Assembly: GCA_951394045.1 (NCBI GenBank)
Contig: OX595985.1
Span: forward strand, 2,976,001 to 3,040,000
Direction: 5' to 3'
Source of the DNA: Nitzschia sp. DOCU1
Lineage: Eukaryota > Bacillariophyta > Bacillariophyceae > Bacillariales > Bacillariaceae
Length of the DNA stretch: 64,000 bases
A program made the translations under genes and the position numbers. The number at the start of each line of letters is the position of its first letter. Positions within the stretch are counted from its first letter, which is position 1. Shown piece after piece: positions 41,989-53,908 of this stretch. The notes beneath the pieces were generated by a model. It was not told the origin of the DNA and did no database searches. It saw only the letters and a program-made list of their open reading frames with translations.

Positions 41989-42559
41989 GGAGGGATTAGT
42001 AGTAGCTAGGAGTGCTGCTGGTACACTTAGCTAGTCAAAGGAGTAGTCCAAGAGGGGTTGTACTACGAGGCAGCACCAGCACTAGTCCTCTTCGTCCTCC
42101 TCTCGCTGCCGCTCCTCCCCGCAGCACGAGCGGCCAGCAGGACGACGAGCAGCATCCTCCTGCTCATCACTTGTAGTAGTAGAAGCTAGTAGTAGCAGTA
42201 TAATAGCTCTTATTACTTGAGCTGCTGCTACTTTTCCACCTACTAGTGTGTAAAAAGCAGGGAAGAGTAGCAACGATTCATTCCAAGCAGTCAAGCGTGA
42301 CTGTCTCAGAAGTAAAACCCCCGGATTAAAGATCACCCCAACAGTATGTCCGTCAACCGGGATGTGGACCTTGGATTTGCCTCCCGGCCAACTCTCTAAT
42401 ATTGTATATAGCTATAAATTTGAGCATACATGTTTGAATCCAATCTCCACCGACCCTGGTGGCAATGCTTCACTCCGTTGCCAAGTACTTAAGGTATATG
42501 GCATCCGTCCATCATTCTTGTTTGCTCATTCTTGGTAGTACCTAGCACAATGATGCACC

Positions 42560-43404
42560 ATGACGACAGAACAGCAGCACAACGCACCTTTGTTCCAGTT
42601 TGATGATTATGCTAACAATCTCCTATCCAAGAAATGGAAAGGAAGCATTATGATGGATACACGAATGTTCCATAATGGTATCCTAGAAGACGCCTTACAG
42701 CCACACGATCTCTGTCTCTATTTTGGTTTTGGGCACAACCGTTGTACCAAATTGTATTTTGACAGTAATCAGTTTCCTCCACCAGAAGCATCTTTGAAGA
42801 CGCTTCCTCCGAATTGTCATGGATTCGAGAAGCTCAAGATTGCCCTGCGGAATGCAGGGCATTCCTCCGGATCACCTATTGTCGCAAATGGTAGCAAACG
42901 AGGCCAGCGTAGGTTTTGCTGCTCTGCATGCTGCCGAGTCTTCTCTCCTGGTCAAGGTTGTCCTACCGACAAAAAAGAATTACCAAACGAAAGCAACAGC
43001 ACTTTGCCACAGTATCGAACTGACTCTATTGTCAATTCAGACAAAGCTGGTCGTCGTAAGAATGGACGATCCTTGGCCTGACGAACTTCCACCAAACGTG
43101 CTCTTGACCCAGATGAATGCTGCCACTTCAGCTTTCAGGTGGGTTGGGATCAGTATGGTTTCTATCTGAATCCAAGGGCGGGCAACGCAACACACTCCTT
43201 TCATCCCCGTGTTGACACTTCAAAACTGCCCCTCCCCTCTGCTCTTATTGCACCTGAAGAAAGACGCAATTTGCAAGCATTAGCAGAAGCCTGTGTTGGT
43301 TCTGGAGTTAACACAGAAGAAACGTGTCTCTTCAAGAAGTATCATGATGTTGTCTATTGTGATGCGACAGGTGATACCAATAATTCCAAGAATCATCTTG
43401 TGAC
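42560..43404 (+). pseudogene. MULE-type transposase, N-terminal part, cut by GyC
   Basis: The frame from ATG 42560 has one in-frame TGA (43079-43081), after which the same frame continues. It shows a Cys-rich segment (RRFCCSACCRVF) and then CCHFSFQVGWDQYGFYL...GNATHSFH, like the C...C...H.H zinc finger before MULE transposase cores. A YHDVVYCDATGDTNN stretch follows, likely the first catalytic aspartate region. It ends at the GyC junction near 43404. The TGA may replace an Arg codon (CGA), a single change. Confidence 0.6.
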
Positions 43405-46400
43405 CTTTTCTCGTTTGTTAGAAGCATCGATGATCTTCTGCTTGCGTAGCCTAATACGCGCCCAGTCTGCCACAAACTGTACTGGGAGAAACATATCCCT
43501 GCCGAATACTAACTGCGCTGGGGATGCCTGTAGGGTCGTGTGGTGCGTACTCCTAATCGCGAAGGCGGCAGCAGTGAGGAACTCATCCCATGGGTTCGTT
43601 TCGTCGAGTTCTCGTTCTTCTAATTCGAAGTTACGTAACGCGTTTCCTAATACTTGGTGTACACGTTCTATTACGCCGTTACTTTGGGGATTGTATTCTG
43701 TTGAGGGCTTCCTCTCCAGGCCATAGTTCTTACATAAGTCGTTGAAGTAGCGTTTGAATGTCGAACCATTATCTACGCCCACTTGTTGAGGTCTCGGGTA
43801 CCTCACCAGGCACTCGTAGCTATCAGGTTTAGGCAGTGGTGCTATTTCGAACCAACCCGTGACTGGGTCGATCATGGTCATCGCTAAGAGCTCGTGTACT
43901 CCTTTCGGAGTTCGCACGGTGTACGGTCCTACCATGTCTACGTTCACGCGCTTCCATGGTATTGTCTCCGCTTCTTTCGGCGGCAGATGGCCATATTCTT
44001 TCCGTTGCTTTTTCGTCAACTGACATATCTTGCACGTGCGACAGTGTTGCTCGACTTTCTCTCGCAATCCTCGCCAATCGAATACATGGCGTATTGTCGC
44101 TTCCATTCGTGTCATGCCTGGGTGTTGTAGCAAGTCGTGGTAGCTTTCAACCATTCAATCTTGTAGTGCAGTCGGTACTACTACTTTACCATACTTAGCT
44201 ATAACTTCTACACCTTCTAATTTGATCTTGGTGTATTTAGAGGGAGCTCGTCTGGCTTTTCGCATTAGATCGAGGTCTTTGTTTTGGTAGTATGCTACTA
44301 CCTTGGAACTCAGTGCGAATCCTTCTTCTGCCGCGATATCTTCCGCGGTCACGAGGTCGGCATAGGAGATCTCGTAGTCGTCATCATCAATTGGGTGATG
44401 CGACATACAATACGACATTTGTTTCCCAATGGGAACATCCTCTGTCGACTCATCGTCTGGGTCACTATTCGGGTGTCGCGATAGCGTGTCCATGACTACA
44501 TTGTCTTCGCCTTTGACATGCACGAACTTAGCACCGTACTCTTCCAACAGGAGACGCCAGTGAACCACTCGGGAACTCGGCATCTTGTTGTACAGAATAT
44601 TTAGGTGGTCCGTGTGTACTACCAGCTGTTGACCAAGGAGAATATTCCTAAATTCCTTAAGCGTCTCAACTATACTTAGCAGTTCCTGTTCGCCCATTGT
44701 ATAATTCTTCTGGGCGGAGTTCAACTTCCGACTATAGAACGCCAATGGTTTGCCGTCTTGCATAATTACGGCGCCCAATTGATAATCGCTAGCGTCCGTA
44801 TATATGTGGAATTCTTTGTTGAAGTTGGGGAAGTTCAACAGCGTCTCTCGCGCTACTGCTCGCTTAATCGATTCGAATGATTCATTGCATTCGGGAGTCC
44901 ATTTCCACGGGACTGACTTGGAACACAACGCCGTTAGCGGCGCCAGTATGTGCGATCGCTTCCGCCACATATCACGGTAGTAATTTACCATGCCTAAGAA
45001 ATGTCTCAGTTGTCGCTTCGTTTGCGGCGGCTGCATCTTTAGTATCGCTTCCACTTTCTTAGGTTGGGGATGGATACCGTCACGGGAAATCTCGTAGCCT
45101 AGGTACTCAACGCGGTCGGCAGCAAATTTGCATTTGCGTACGTTAGCGCGGAATCCGGCTTGTTCGAGTCATGCGAGGACCTCTTTAAGCTTTGCGACAT
45201 GGTCGCTAAATGTGCCTTTGCTCGTTATCAGAATATCATCCATGTATACCTGTACGTACTCCAGGTCACCAAGGAGGCGCATCATGATACTTTGGAAAAT
45301 ATCAGGGGCATTGGATATACCCATCGGCAGCACCTGGTACTGATATAAGCCCCACGGCATTACAGTACCAAGGAGGCCTTGGCTGTACTTATCCATTGGA
45401 ATGTGATAATAGCCCATGCTGAGGTCAATAGCCGTTGCCCATTTAAAGCCCTGGAGTTTTTGCAGTAACTCGTTGATCTTTGGCAGTGGGTGCGGCTTGC
45501 GCACAAGATATTCGTTGAGTTTCCGAAAATCTGTAAGTACGCGCACAGCGCCCATTTTCTTCGGTTGAATGAACGTGCCGACCGTCCATGTGGATTGGTT
45601 GACACGCTTCCAGATTCCAAGTTTTTCGAATCGTTCGATCTCTTTTCACGTCGTTTGTTCGTACGCATGAGGAATGCCGAATGGCTTAGCATGATACGGC
45701 TTTGCTCCTTCTTTTAACTCTAGACGAATAGGATCTTTTTTTAGTTTACCTAGTCCGCCACCGAATAGTGTAGGGTGCTGCTTCAGTTCAGCTAGTAGCT
45801 CGTCTCGTTGCTCCTTTGTCAAGTAGTCGAGTGAGTCAACGAACTCTTCCATCTCGACTTTGGAGTAGTCGGCATCAAGGATCTTAGCTTGTCGTTCTTC
45901 CGCCGCTTTGATAACGGGGGCGTCTTGAGACATCTCGTACAGAAGCTGTAGAGCCTCTGGATCCGTCACAACACCACGTTCCTTCATCTCGACTTCGCTA
46001 TCGCCCCATCGAATCGTTTGTTTCTCGAAATCGAGTACAAACTTCAATTCGGCTAAAAGGTCAAGTCCTAGAATCAGGTCGTAAGGTGAGTGTTCGCGAT
46101 CTGTATGCTCGTCGACGTGACATGGCCAGTGTATCTCTTTACTAGACGAGAGTTCGGGGATCCTGAAGCGAATCATTCCGACTTTGTCCGTCTTGAATTT
46201 GCCGCCCATTGTAGTCCAAGTAGTAACTCGTTTTCCAGTGGGAACGAGCTGGCTAAGCGTCACAAAGTTCTTAAGAACGATGGAACGACTAGTACCCGTG
46301 TCTAGAAGAGTTCTAAGGACGTAGGATCCACCCTTAGGATTTAAAGCATCGACGACTATTTCTGTAGTTAGCCGCCTCGCAATTTTCCTATTCAGCTCTA

Positions 46401-47649
46401 TTCCAGGGCGTGACGCTCGAATAGCAAAACTATGTTCCTTTTCGCTATTGTAGTCAATGTAGTCGCTCTCGGATTCGCTACTTTCGTTACTGCTACTGTC
46501 TGACTGTTTGTTCAGCTGGAAACTGACCTGCCTTTTGGCTTTGGCCTTTCCTTTTTCTTTCTTACTTTGTTTCTTGGCGAGGGCTTTCACGACCGTCTCC
46601 ATTTGGATGGCCGAGAACATGTTCTCTCGGGCTCCGCGCGGACGCTTATTTGGGCGCTCCTTGGCATTGCCAGGGAGGCTCCAACATTTGTCGTCGGGGG
46701 CCGGATGGAACTTGCCGCAGTGCTTACAGGGTTCCTTTCGGTCCCCCTTCTCGCCTTTCTTGCGGTCTTTGCCTCTCTTTCTTTTCTTACCGCCGTCTTT
46801 GCTCTCGCTTTCAGATCGGTCGGCGTTTTTCTTTTCTTTGTTTTTCTTGTCGGCTCGGACCGCATCGTCAAAGACGTGCTTGGCCTCGAGTTTTTCCAAG
46901 TACTTGTAGTACTCGTCGAGCGTCATCGAGAACGGATCGATGTTCGAGGTGAGCAGATCTCTCTGCCACTCGATTCTCTTCGCTCGGTCAAGGATTTCCA
47001 CGAGCTCGTCGTCGTCGAACATCTCGCAGCTCGTTTTATCTTCGGGGATCGGGAAGTAAGGTAGCATGTTGTTTTGACGAAGTAGCTTGGCCCTGAAGTC
47101 GGCCAACGACATCTCCATCATAAACACATGGTAGCGTAGGTAGTTGCGTTGACGCCGGTAGGCATGCTCGGTTCCGAAGTAGTACTTGCCCATGCGCTGC
47201 ATCGCTTCGTTGAATGTGTCGTCCGGGGTCTCTTCTTCTTCCTCGTCAGACTCGTCAATGTTATGACGCAGGTTAGCCACGATGTCGGCGAACCTCTGCC
47301 TTGCTTCACCGGCCAACAATGCCTTCGCGTACTTAATCTTCTTTTCACCATCGTCCAAGGGGACGTCCCGAATTAACTCGTCCATCTGGATCCGCCACTT
47401 GACCCAACGTTCGGCGTCGCCTTGCTCGAAGATGAAGCAACGCGTTTCGAACTCATCCGAGTCCTCGTCGGTCGGGTCCAACTTGATCTTGATCTTTTTC
47501 GATTTCTCGTCCTCCTGGAGAACGTCATCGTCCTTGGGTTTCTCACGACGAAAGGGGATCAACGGCGGGTTAACGTGAGCGGCTTGGGTTAAGAGCAGCG
47601 CGACTTTCTTGGCGTACTCGTGGTTGGAGTAAGAGGTCTTCATCCTCAA
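43405..47649 (-). pseudogene. GyC Gag-Pol with three stops and a small deletion
   Basis: All segments share one frame. Stops replace sense codons at 45646-45648 (after HAYEQTT, where GyA has Arg), 45169-45171 (after EVLA, Arg in GyA) and 44155-44157 (after TALQD, Arg in GyA). About eight codons are missing in the integrase between DSYEC and RYPRPQQ. Gag with its knuckle, the DTGTS protease and Y-M-D-D are preserved. Gag is close to GyA's. Confidence 0.9.
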
Positions 47650-47667
47650 ACGGGAGTTTTAAAACTG

Positions 47668-48286
47668 TGCCCTATCCCGGGGGTGACGAAATAAAGAATA
47701 GAAGACAATTTAATTGTGAGACCTATATTACATCTATTTGACTTTCCTTCCAACAACAAGATTGACGAGACGAAAGATTTTCGTCTTTCAAATATTTGCG
47801 ACCGATCGTTCATTTTGTGAACGACTTTCCCCGCGCGTAAATAACGCGCATATATGCTATCCATTTGGATATGTCGATTCCTCGTATCGTCGCCTTCTAA
47901 CTAGGTGTCCCTAGTCTTGGCTAGCTACGACTCCTCTTCACCCATGGTCTGAATTATTTCCTTGCTCTAAATACATCTCCTCTATTAGGCGATGAATATT
48001 TACTACTTAGATTGTAGGCATGCCGTTGGCAAGGGACTCTATGGATTAGTCGAATGTTACTATGCAATATACTACAGAGCGCGTCCATGTGTAATGCTGC
48101 GACTCCTTTGATCGCTGCGTCGGTGCGCCATCAGCGACGACGTCACCGCTCGTTCGCGTCCGTGTCCGTTAGCCGTCTGTACGTCGTCCGTCCAACGGAC
48201 GACTCCGTTCGCCTATGACTACTAAGACTACCAGCTTAAAGGACTAACTTGACTAAACTAATTATGCGTCTCTGTGGGGTATGGCA
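47668..48286 (-). repeat. GyC 5' LTR
   Basis: 619 bp, TG...CA ends, with the same two hairpins as in GyA. The 25-nt-type leader is followed by M-R-M-K-T-S rather than M-K-T-S. Confidence 0.92.
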
Positions 48287-49722
48287 ACGCTGCTCAGAGA
48301 CCTGCATACAAAGGATTTGTGAAGACCTTGCACACATGGCTGTATTCCTTCATGCGTCCTGGGTATTGTGAGAATAAGGATGAATATGCCGTGTCCAAAG
48401 CTTTCCTTTATGCATTTCTTCGAAGTGCCAAAGTAGAGGAAACCCTCCAAACAAGAGAGAATGTGAAGCGTGTCATGAATTGGGTCCATCACATGCTCAA
48501 GAGTGAAACCTTATTTTCTCTATTATCCAAAAATGCAACGACGAACATTCTTCCAAAGCACTACTAGCCCCCATGAGCTGCTTCTGTGAAACCTTGTCAT
48601 TCCATAAGCCAAGCAGGGCGTGCATTGCTTCTTCAAGGAACGCTGAAGATGGGTTGGTTCCAAGAAGATGCTATTCGGGGCGTTACCAGAAAGTCACTCT
48701 GGAGCAACTCAGATACATCAAACTACCTTCTTCCCACTGGCGAGTCCATTCTTCAGCAATTGTTTAAGCGAATTGAGGAATATGAGACTTGACAAACTGG
48801 AGAAAAGGTGTGGCACGTTCTTTTCAATGAACAGATGAAGCAGCAGGGTACAGCTGTTGCTGAGAGTGAATTCTTGGCAGTTCCAAGATTTGCTTCAGTA
48901 CGAACAGTGTCCCTTGACACAGCTGGGTATTTGTTCTGCAGTTGTTGTCATTTTGAGGGGACCGGGTTGCCCTGTGTTCACCAGGCGGCTGTTATTCAAA
49001 GTCTGTTCCCAAGTTGGAAGTCATTCACCCACCATGATGTTGCACTTTGCTGGTGGAAGCTCTGGTATGCATTTGCGTATGAAAAGGAACATGCACAGCT
49101 TTCACTCTTGCTAGAGCACCTACATTCCCAAGAAGTCCCTGGCCCGTCCCTTCCTGGACCATTGCCAGCTGCACCACAAAGTCAATATGATGAACCATTT
49201 CCGTTGGCATCAAAGCCTGCAGCAGAGAGAGTAATAAATTATCCCCTCAACCAAGTTCAAGAAATTATGAGCATGGGGGGAATCTCGGCACCAACCAAGA
49301 ACTGGACCTGTGTCTCAGCATATGAGGGGCTCACTCAGGAATCTTTCAAATGCGACAGCAACAATAACAACCAAGAAGGAGAGGACGACAACTCTCCTTG
49401 TGAACAAGAAGGGGGCCCTTTTGCTGCAGTCAATTTTACTGATAACCAAAATGCTGTTGGTAATAAAAATTGTGCACGTGAACGTCTCAAAGCAGTAATG
49501 AATGAGCTCTATGGCTGCCTTGATTCACTGACCAACATCTGCCCTATCGAGGAGAACGATTTCATTAAGAAAGCACAGGAATCAATTGCAAACTCATGTG
49601 TTCGTCTCAGATTGCATAAAGGTAATGATCAGCGACAGCAGGCTCCTGGTGGTACTGTCAACATAATGTCCGAACAACAACCAAACTCCAAGCGGAGAAC
49701 ATTCCATTCCAGGAACTGTTGA
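48287..49722 (+). pseudogene. MULE-type transposase, C-terminal part with SWIM zinc finger
   Basis: One frame is broken by stops at 48565-48567, 48574-48576 and 48790-48792. It includes CSCCHFEGTGLPCVHQ, the SWIM-type CxC...CxH zinc finger that follows the catalytic core in MULE transposases. Most of the DDE core expected between this and 42560-43404 is missing, lost together with the 3' end of GyC. The C terminus (to 49722) is Asn/Gln/Glu-rich and ends after KRRTFHSRNC. There is no evidence of activity. Confidence 0.65.
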
Positions 49723-49950
49723 TTGTAGTATAACTTGTTAGCAAAGAATGATTTTCTAACAGCCTTTCCCAAAAGGATCATTACCTCTGGCAGTTGCAAT
49801 TGTACAACAGAGCAAGGATGAAAGCAACTACATGCAAAAACAGAAATAGAGCGACAATGAAAACAACATACAAAAACAGAAAATGGTTTCTATTGCTCGA
49901 CCAAAGGCGGCCAATGTAAATCTTCCCATTACTCACAACAATTGAAAGCA
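49723..49950. other. Non-coding, downstream of MULE
   Basis: Nothing recognised between the MULE stop codon and the tandem repeats. Confidence 0.5.
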
Positions 49951-50670
49951 AACCACGCGTTAATACCCTATTTCCCCATGTAAATACAATTCCAAGAATT
50001 CTCCAAACCATCAACGTGGGAAATAACACGGAAATTTGCCCCGCGATACGCCGTGTTATGAAGCGGAATGAGTGAAAAGTCGAAACATCAGTAATTAACC
50101 GGCAGTTAGTATAAACCCACGCGGTAATACCCTATTTCTCTTGGTAAATATGATTCCACGAATTCCCCAAACCATCAACGCGGGAAATAACGCCTTAATA
50201 CCCAGTTTCCCTTTGAGAGTTAGTGTGCAACCAAACGTTAATACCCCATTTCCCGTTGCGAATACGATTCCAACAATTCTCCACACCATCAAAGCGGGGA
50301 ATAACACGGAAATTTGCCCCGCAATACGCCGTGTTATGAAGCGGAATGACCGCAAAAAAGGTGTCCTCGAAACATCAGTAATTAACCAGCGGTTCATATA
50401 AAACCACGCCTTAATACCCTATTTCCCGTTGTAAATACTATTCCACGGTACAAAACCAAACGTTAATACCCCGTTTCCCTTTGCGAATACAATTCCAAGA
50501 ATTCTCCAAACCATCAACGCGGGAAATAACACGGAAATTTGCCCCACGATACGCCGTGTTATGAAGCGGAATGACTGAAAAAAGGCCTTCATCGAAACAT
50601 CAGTAATTGCCCAATAGTTCATACAAAACCATGAGCTAATACCCGTTTTCGTGTTGTAAATACGTCCCAA
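49951..50670. repeat. Tandem repeat array alternating long and short units
   Basis: Six unit starts share AAACCA(C/A)...TTAATACCC, at about 49951, 50115, 50230, 50401, 50453 and 50627. Units 1, 3 and 5 are ~164-174 bp and contain ACACGGAAATTTGCCCC, TACGCCGTGTTATGAAGCGG and CGAAACATCAGTAATT. Units 2, 4 and 6 are shorter (~115, 52 and 44 bp) and lack most of that part. No coding frame. It lies just downstream of the MULE gene and may be its subterminal region or an independent satellite. Confidence 0.8.
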
Positions 50671-51683
50671 TGAACTCTCGAAACATGGACTTGATGAGTG
50701 CCATCACCATTTTCTGGTGCGTCTAACGTAGGTGACCCAATTATGCTAGCACTGCTTAAACATGTCATATTTAGAGATTCAGGAACCAACTTAACGACGC
50801 GTCTGGTACCTGAATCGCATTAAAGTGCTTAGGGGGGCTGGCGTGAAATTTCGAAAAGTTTAGATGGGAGGGCCGGCGACTGTAGTGTTCGCCTGCCGGA
50901 TGGACGTCCATACAGGCGGGGCGATGTAAAATCCGGAGGCTGAATGCCCCCGTGGCAAGCCTTCCCCGGACAAATTTGAGGGGAATCGCGCGGTACGCGC
51001 TCCACTAGAAGAGCAGCCAATAGCATTGCTCCACTAAAAAGCAGTCAATAGTATTAGCGGAAACACCAAAATTACTAATAGGAGAGCCAATTGAATCAGT
51101 GTAAACACTAATAGAGGCATATACAATATGTCGCACTGTGACACACTAAAATGTTCCTATACATGATAGGGTTGCCCTGCCGACCACGACTCCGTCCTGG
51201 AAGATGCCCAAATCTGGACTCATAACCTAATATCAACCCATGCGTGAGAGTTGAGGCTGCCTACGTCATCCGGTCATGAACTGAGGTCGATTGAATCAAC
51301 GGGTTATGGATCCCTCGGTGGATCAAGGAAGTCGACAATATTGAAATGAATCTTGACGACCCTAGCTACCGTATCTTTGGATCCCCGGCTATTGAAGGAT
51401 ATCTTGCTGTAAACCACCACTACCATTACTACCACAGATTGAAGCCGATAATGAAGTTGAAGATACTATTACAAGAGACGGCTCTAATACATTCAATATA
51501 CTCGACAAGATCAAGAGGTTGATCTTGCAAATTCTAGCACTCGATAATGACTTATAATTTGAACACAGGTTCGAGTTGTCACACAGAAATCTACGTATAT
51601 TTCAGTACTATCTCTACAGGTTAACGAGCCCAAATCGTTTGCCTAACCCGCTTCACGTTTCCTCTGAAGAAGAAACTTGCTTG
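50671..51683. other. No gene seen; possible 5' region of the + strand Copia
   Basis: A 29-bp unit (TCCACTA(G/A)AA...) occurs twice at 51001-51058. I could not define an LTR or a primer-binding site for the Copia element that follows. Confidence 0.4.
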
Positions 51684-52128
51684 AGTCACTCGAGCAAAGA
51701 CAAACAGCTACAAGCTGGAGCGCGGTATCGACTTACCGCAAGGCGACGCACCAAGTTCTGCAGGGTCTGAGACGTCTGTAACAGGCGGTGAACTGATCAA
51801 CCACCGCGACGGAGAACAATCGCCAGATACTTCAAGGTTCTCTCCAGGAGCAATCCTTGAACGCACGTTTACGTTCTTCACCGGAACTGCATCGGACGAA
51901 GAAGACCAAACCGAACAAGAACCAATCGAGCCCCCAGGGATCGAAGTTCTACCGTTGAACGTCATGTTGACCGAACCAAGTCACTCGAGCTACAACCATC
52001 TGGAAGCCGCAGAAGCCCATCATGGGTGGATACCATCAGGTATCCCACGACACCTACGTCGCCTGGACCGGCGGTGTACCCAAAGCCGACTGGAGTGGTC
52101 TCGCCGACCCCAACGCAACCTTCTCTAA
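51684..52128 (+). CDS. Copia Gag N-terminal reading frame (no clear start)
   Basis: The frame opens after a TGA just upstream and ends at a TAA near 52126-52128. It is acidic (TASDEEDQTEQEPIEPPG), then reads PLNVMLTEPS and HHGWIPSGIPRHLRRL, which I believe resembles the N-terminal part of diatom Copia Gag proteins. It overlaps the start of the main Gag frame (52022), so a frame change around 52060-52125 probably splits one Gag. The only early ATG is at M-L-T-E. Confidence 0.45.
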
Positions 52129-53908
52129 CCCGAAGCAACTCCGTTCAACCAAGGTGGGGTCCCACCAAACCGCCTACAAGCAGCAGTGCGAAGGATTAAA
52201 AGAAGTGTTCAAGTACAAGAAGCCTGAAGACTTCCGTACCTTGCAACGCAAGTTTCAGAAACACTGTGAGGACCATGGAATCGATCATGTGCTATATGTA
52301 CAGGACCCACTCGAGCCACTCACCATGCTTAACATCATCAAGCACTTCACGCGGTATGATATTGAGACCGCCACGAAGAAGGCCGAACTAAGAAAGTTCG
52401 ACACTTACAATACCACTGCTGATATGGCATGCAAGGAAGCCTTGATCAACGTCCTTGACTCCAAGCTTCAAGAGAAGATCAAGAAGCGCATGAAACCTGA
52501 CGAACCCTTCGTCGTCCTTTGGCTGCGGTTTACGCATGCTATCTTGGTCGCAACGCTCAACCGAAACGACATACTCAAGCAAGAAGTCAAAGATCTCAAG
52601 CCGCAGTCATTCCCTGGAGAAAATATCGAGGAGTACAGTGAGGCCATTCGAGAACGATGCGAACAACTTGTCATCTCGAGCAGCTACGAACATCAACTTA
52701 CCAAGTACATCCTAACCAACTTGATGACTGCCGGCGATGAAGGGTTTCGCCACAAGTTGCGCACTCTTGAAGACAAACTCGATGAAGTGCTCGTGATGAA
52801 GCTGCAATTCATGAGTATCGAGGAGCGGGACAAATACGTCACAAAGGAAGGACTCACCTACGAAGATATTCTCGACAAGGCTGAGAAAGAATACAACGTA
52901 CGCATGTTAGCCAAGACATGGCCAGCCGCAACACATGCAAAAGACCTCAAGAAGCCACCAGCTGGATTTGGTGCGCACCTTGCATCGGCGGTAGCACCAC
53001 CCGGAACCAATCTTGTGACACTTACCAACGCCCAACTCAACACTTTGATGGCGAACCGCGGTCACCCAGCCAAAGACAAGGACAAGAAAATCTTTGGCAA
53101 CTGCTACAACTGTGGAAAGCCTGGGCACTTCTCCAAAGATTGCCCCGATCCAAAGAAGGAACAAGGCAACAATGGTAACAGGCGTGAGAAACGAGTAACT
53201 TTCAAAGGAAACAAGGACAACAAGAAAAAGAATTGGAAGTACTCACCTCCGCCTGAAGGAATGAAGCCTGCTCGAAGCAAAGGAGGAGTCGAAGTGTATG
53301 AGAAGGAACAGAACGGAACAAAGTTCTTCTACTGTGACAAGTGCCGCCGCTGGTCGACTACTCACCACTCTGGTACCCATCGTAAGCGCACTGAAGGTCC
53401 AAGCCAAGTCAAAGCGAACCTTGGTCTCGTCGAGGATCCAGCCGCCTGGTGCCTCGATCTAGAAGACTCCTTTGAAGCATTTGGAGTTCCCTTGATGGGA
53501 CTGCTTGGCACAACAGGGTTGCTCTTGCTCTTGAACTATGGGCTGTATGCCCTAGCCCCGATGTTATGGGCCGGGTTATTCGGAACTGCCTTCGGAACTC
53601 TCTTGTACTCCGCCCTCCAAGACCCAATCCCACTGTACCGTCGCCCTCAACTCCGCTTCATTGCCCAGCACTACTGGCGTTGGAAGAAAAAGAAGAATCG
53701 CCGTCGACCCGCCAAGTTCCGAAACCACAAGTTTCACCGACAATACCCAACGAGACTTCGTACCGACGGACACTTCAACACCCGACGAAAGCTGATCTGG
53801 AGGGAGCGACTTTGGGAACTCATCAAGAGTACCCTCTACCCGAATGGACGCAATACAAAAACTGAGCCACCAACACCACCAATGCCGAAACGCCGCAAAC
53901 GAAGTTGA
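52022..53908 (+). CDS. Copia Gag with CCHC knuckle and hydrophobic (membrane-like) segments
   Basis: 628 codons from ATG 52022. Residues ~60-330 are helical and charged, as in Copia capsid regions. A C361-YN-C-GKPG-H-FSKD-C374 knuckle follows. Next come a Lys-rich linker and a second Cys/His cluster (FYCDKCRRWSTTHHSGTH). Residues ~487-532 are strongly hydrophobic: a Gly/Leu-rich helix, then WAGLFGTAFGTLLYSAL, suggesting one or two membrane segments. The last ~90 residues are very basic (WRWKKKKNRRR, PKRRKRS). It ends at TGA 53906-53908, and the same frame continues into protease-integrase. The hydrophobic block is unexpected in a Copia Gag. Confidence 0.8.
   Translation: MGGYHQVSHDTYVAWTGGVPKADWSGLADPNATFSNPKQLRSTKVGSHQTAYKQQCEGLKEVFKYKKPEDFRTLQRKFQKHCEDHGIDHVLYVQDPLEPLTMLNIIKHFTRYDIETATKKAELRKFDTYNTTADMACKEALINVLDSKLQEKIKKRMKPDEPFVVLWLRFTHAILVATLNRNDILKQEVKDLKPQSFPGENIEEYSEAIRERCEQLVISSSYEHQLTKYILTNLMTAGDEGFRHKLRTLEDKLDEVLVMKLQFMSIEERDKYVTKEGLTYEDILDKAEKEYNVRMLAKTWPAATHAKDLKKPPAGFGAHLASAVAPPGTNLVTLTNAQLNTLMANRGHPAKDKDKKIFGNCYNCGKPGHFSKDCPDPKKEQGNNGNRREKRVTFKGNKDNKKKNWKYSPPPEGMKPARSKGGVEVYEKEQNGTKFFYCDKCRRWSTTHHSGTHRKRTEGPSQVKANLGLVEDPAAWCLDLEDSFEAFGVPLMGLLGTTGLLLLLNYGLYALAPMLWAGLFGTAFGTLLYSALQDPIPLYRRPQLRFIAQHYWRWKKKKNRRRPAKFRNHKFHRQYPTRLRTDGHFNTRRKLIWRERLWELIKSTLYPNGRNTKTEPPTPPMPKRRKRS

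Larger units (their letters stand above)
43405..48286 (-). mobile_element. GyC: Gypsy copy truncated at its 3' end
   Basis: The 5' LTR is at 47668-48286 (619 bp). The interior runs to ~43405, where it stops within the integrase C-terminal region (after NKRE). The last ~70 codons, polypurine tract and 3' LTR are missing. It lies in the MULE transposase gene. The LTR belongs with the one at 33176-33794 rather than with GyA/GyB. Confidence 0.88.
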
